Below are positions 4,308 to 5,242 of a stretch of DNA of 5,242 nucleotides, piece after piece; position 1 is the first letter of the stretch, and each line of letters starts with the position of its first letter. The notes under the pieces are model-generated. The model was not told the origin of the DNA and did not search any database. It was given only the letters and a program-made list of their open reading frames with translations. Source of the stretch: Pseudomonadota bacterium (GTDB taxonomy: Bacteria; Pseudomonadota; Alphaproteobacteria; Rhizobiales; Rhizobiaceae); assembly GCA_023451915.1 (NCBI GenBank), contig JAEXXS010000252.1, positions 1 through 5,242 on the forward strand, in the 5' to 3' direction. Both the position numbers and the translations under genes were made by a program.

Positions 4308-5045
4308 ATGGCCTTCCCGCCAATGGACAGCGCAATCGAAACAACCACGACAAAAGATGGCAATCGGCTCTTTGGCCGCCTCCTGCTGGCGGTTGTCGTG
4401 CTTGTTGTGCTTTCCGTTGCGATCAATATTGGTGGCCGCCTGCTTGGCCCAACGATTGCGCGCGGCGGTCATTCCGACAGCACCCATCTCTATAAAGTGC
4501 TGATCGGCAACAATGTCCTGTCTATGCCAGCCAATATGATCCGCTTTTCCAATCAACGCCGTGACGGGTTGACGACGCGGCTCGATCTCTACGCGCGCTG
4601 GCCCGGCCTGACCGGCTATACGGAGGCGGACCGCGCAATCTTCAATCTGCTCACGCCCAAGCGGCAATTGCTGTTCATGTCGATTGAAGAGCGCACCATG
4701 TCCCGCGACATGAGCGGGCGCTATCTGCCGATCTATGCTGCGCTGATCGCGCCGGACGGCGAATCTCTACCGGAAGGACTAACGGTCCACCGTTTTATGG
4801 AAGGCAGCGGTTATGCCGGTGAAGAACTGGTTCTCTCCGATACGACAAGCGGTAATCCTGCGTTCGTGGCGCGGTGCATGAGCGACACATCGGCAGAAAA
4901 CTTCAACGCCTGCGAGCGCGACATCCAGTTTGGAAAAGGGCTGCAACTTCTCTATCGCTTTCCGCGCGATATGCTGGCCGAGTGGAAAACACTCGATGAA
5001 GCCATGCGTCAGTTCGCAGCGGGGCATTTGTTGGGAGGTAACTAA
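4308..5045 (+). CDS. Single-pass membrane protein of unknown function
   Basis: I do not recognise the family. The 245-residue protein has a short hydrophilic N-terminus with basic residues (K16, R20, R24), one hydrophobic segment (about 25-42, LLLAVVVLVVLSVAINIG) and a C-terminal region of about 200 residues that is probably periplasmic. There is no signal-peptidase site or lipobox, so it should stay anchored. Two cysteines, C190 and C202 (VARCMSDTSAENFNACERD), could form a disulfide outside the cytoplasm. The soluble part is mixed alpha/beta with no catalytic motif I can name. There is no Shine-Dalgarno before the ATG at 4308 or the in-frame ATG at 4323, and an in-frame stop (4275) prevents a much earlier start; 4308 is kept provisionally. 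With a start site near 4296 it may be translated from an almost leaderless mRNA. The stop codon abuts the terminator of the facing DUF3126 gene. Confidence 0.82.
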   Translation: MAFPPMDSAIETTTTKDGNRLFGRLLLAVVVLVVLSVAINIGGRLLGPTIARGGHSDSTHLYKVLIGNNVLSMPANMIRFSNQRRDGLTTRLDLYARWPGLTGYTEADRAIFNLLTPKRQLLFMSIEERTMSRDMSGRYLPIYAALIAPDGESLPEGLTVHRFMEGSGYAGEELVLSDTTSGNPAFVARCMSDTSAENFNACERDIQFGKGLQLLYRFPRDMLAEWKTLDEAMRQFAAGHLLGGN

Positions 5046-5079
5046 ACAAAACGCCCTCTCCGCAAAGCGAAAAGGGCGT
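5044..5079 (-). terminator. Rho-independent terminator of the DUF3126 gene
   Basis: On the minus strand 5079-5067 pairs with 5063-5051 (outer arms ACGCCC/GGGCGT, 13 pairs including two G-U) around a TTT loop. TTTGTTT (5050-5044) follows. The T-run overlaps the stop codon of the convergent membrane-protein gene. On the plus strand the hairpin has no T-run, so it mainly serves the DUF3126 transcript but may also stabilise the other mRNA. Confidence 0.85.
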
Positions 5080-5117
5080 CAGATCGTCAGACTGTGACGG
5101 ATCATCATGCGTCGGAC

Positions 5118-5141
5118 TCGAAAAACCTTGCGATTTTTCGA
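5118..5141 (-). repeat. 8-bp inverted repeat after the DUF3126 stop
   Basis: TCGAAAAA (5118-5125) and TTTTTCGA (5134-5141) form a perfect stem with an 8-base loop, nine bases after the DUF3126 stop on the minus strand. The stem is AU-rich and lacks a separate T-run, so it is a weaker first hairpin before the main terminator. Confidence 0.4.
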
Positions 5142-5150
5142 AGCCGCGCC

Positions 5151-5242
5151 TTAGAGATCGACGTCCAGAATAGCCATCGAGAAATTATAGGACAGTTCGC
5201 CTTCGTCCTCATCCTTATAGATCAGGCCCAAAAACTCATCAT
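5151..5242 (-). CDS. DUF3126 family protein, C-terminal fragment
   Basis: The last 29 codons and TAA of a minus-strand gene that enters from the right edge. The visible peptide, DEFLGLIYKDEDEGELSYNF followed by SMAILDVDL, matches my recollection of the C-terminus of DUF3126 proteins: small (roughly 70-residue) acidic proteins confined to alphaproteobacteria with no known function. In many Rhizobiales this gene lies next to cysE (serine O-acetyltransferase), so cysE would be expected just outside the window; that is inference. Two hairpins follow the stop, the second being a good intrinsic terminator. Confidence 0.8.
   Translation of the reverse strand, partial: DEFLGLIYKDEDEGELSYNFSMAILDVDL

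Overview
The window reads as ordinary chromosomal DNA of an alphaproteobacterium in the Hyphomicrobiales (Rhizobiales). The protein sequences and the gene order (CBS protein, rhomboid, PAS, PilZ, transglutaminase-like protease, gamma carbonic anhydrase, membrane protein, DUF3126) look most like the Brucella/Ochrobactrum group. That assignment rests on recognising the families and on recollection of the neighbourhood, not on a database search. There are no tRNAs, rRNAs, insertion sequences, phage genes or CRISPR arrays.

Layout: on the minus strand at the left edge are the start of a CBS-domain protein (<1-69) and, upstream of it, a rhomboid intramembrane serine protease (214-954). A gene-free stretch (955-1380) follows. 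It holds a strong minus-strand intrinsic terminator (1072-1105) with no gene feeding it, and a perfect CtrA-type box (1291-1306). Together these suggest a small RNA of about 190 nt. Three plus-strand genes follow: a PAS_5 (DUF1457) protein (1381-2043), a tandem-PilZ protein (2131-2736) and a secreted BTLCP/transglutaminase-like cysteine protease (2978-3586). The last is closed by a clear terminator (3609-3647). A gamma-class carbonic anhydrase-like protein (4187-3660, minus) is convergent with it. It is divergent from an unrecognised single-pass membrane protein (4308-5045, plus), which has a CtrA-like box in its promoter region. The right edge has the C-terminus of a DUF3126 protein (minus) and its terminator (5044-5079).

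Possible common theme (inference): the genes look individually controlled rather than one operon. Two intergenic regions carry CtrA-like sites. A tandem-PilZ (c-di-GMP receptor family) gene lies next to a protease of the family that includes LapG, which in other bacteria is regulated by c-di-GMP. The most unusual material is non-coding: the candidate sRNA, a Shine-Dalgarno-sequestering hairpin before the protease, a 16-bp perfect palindrome, and an inverted repeat bracketing the PilZ -10 element. No clear novel multi-gene system is visible.
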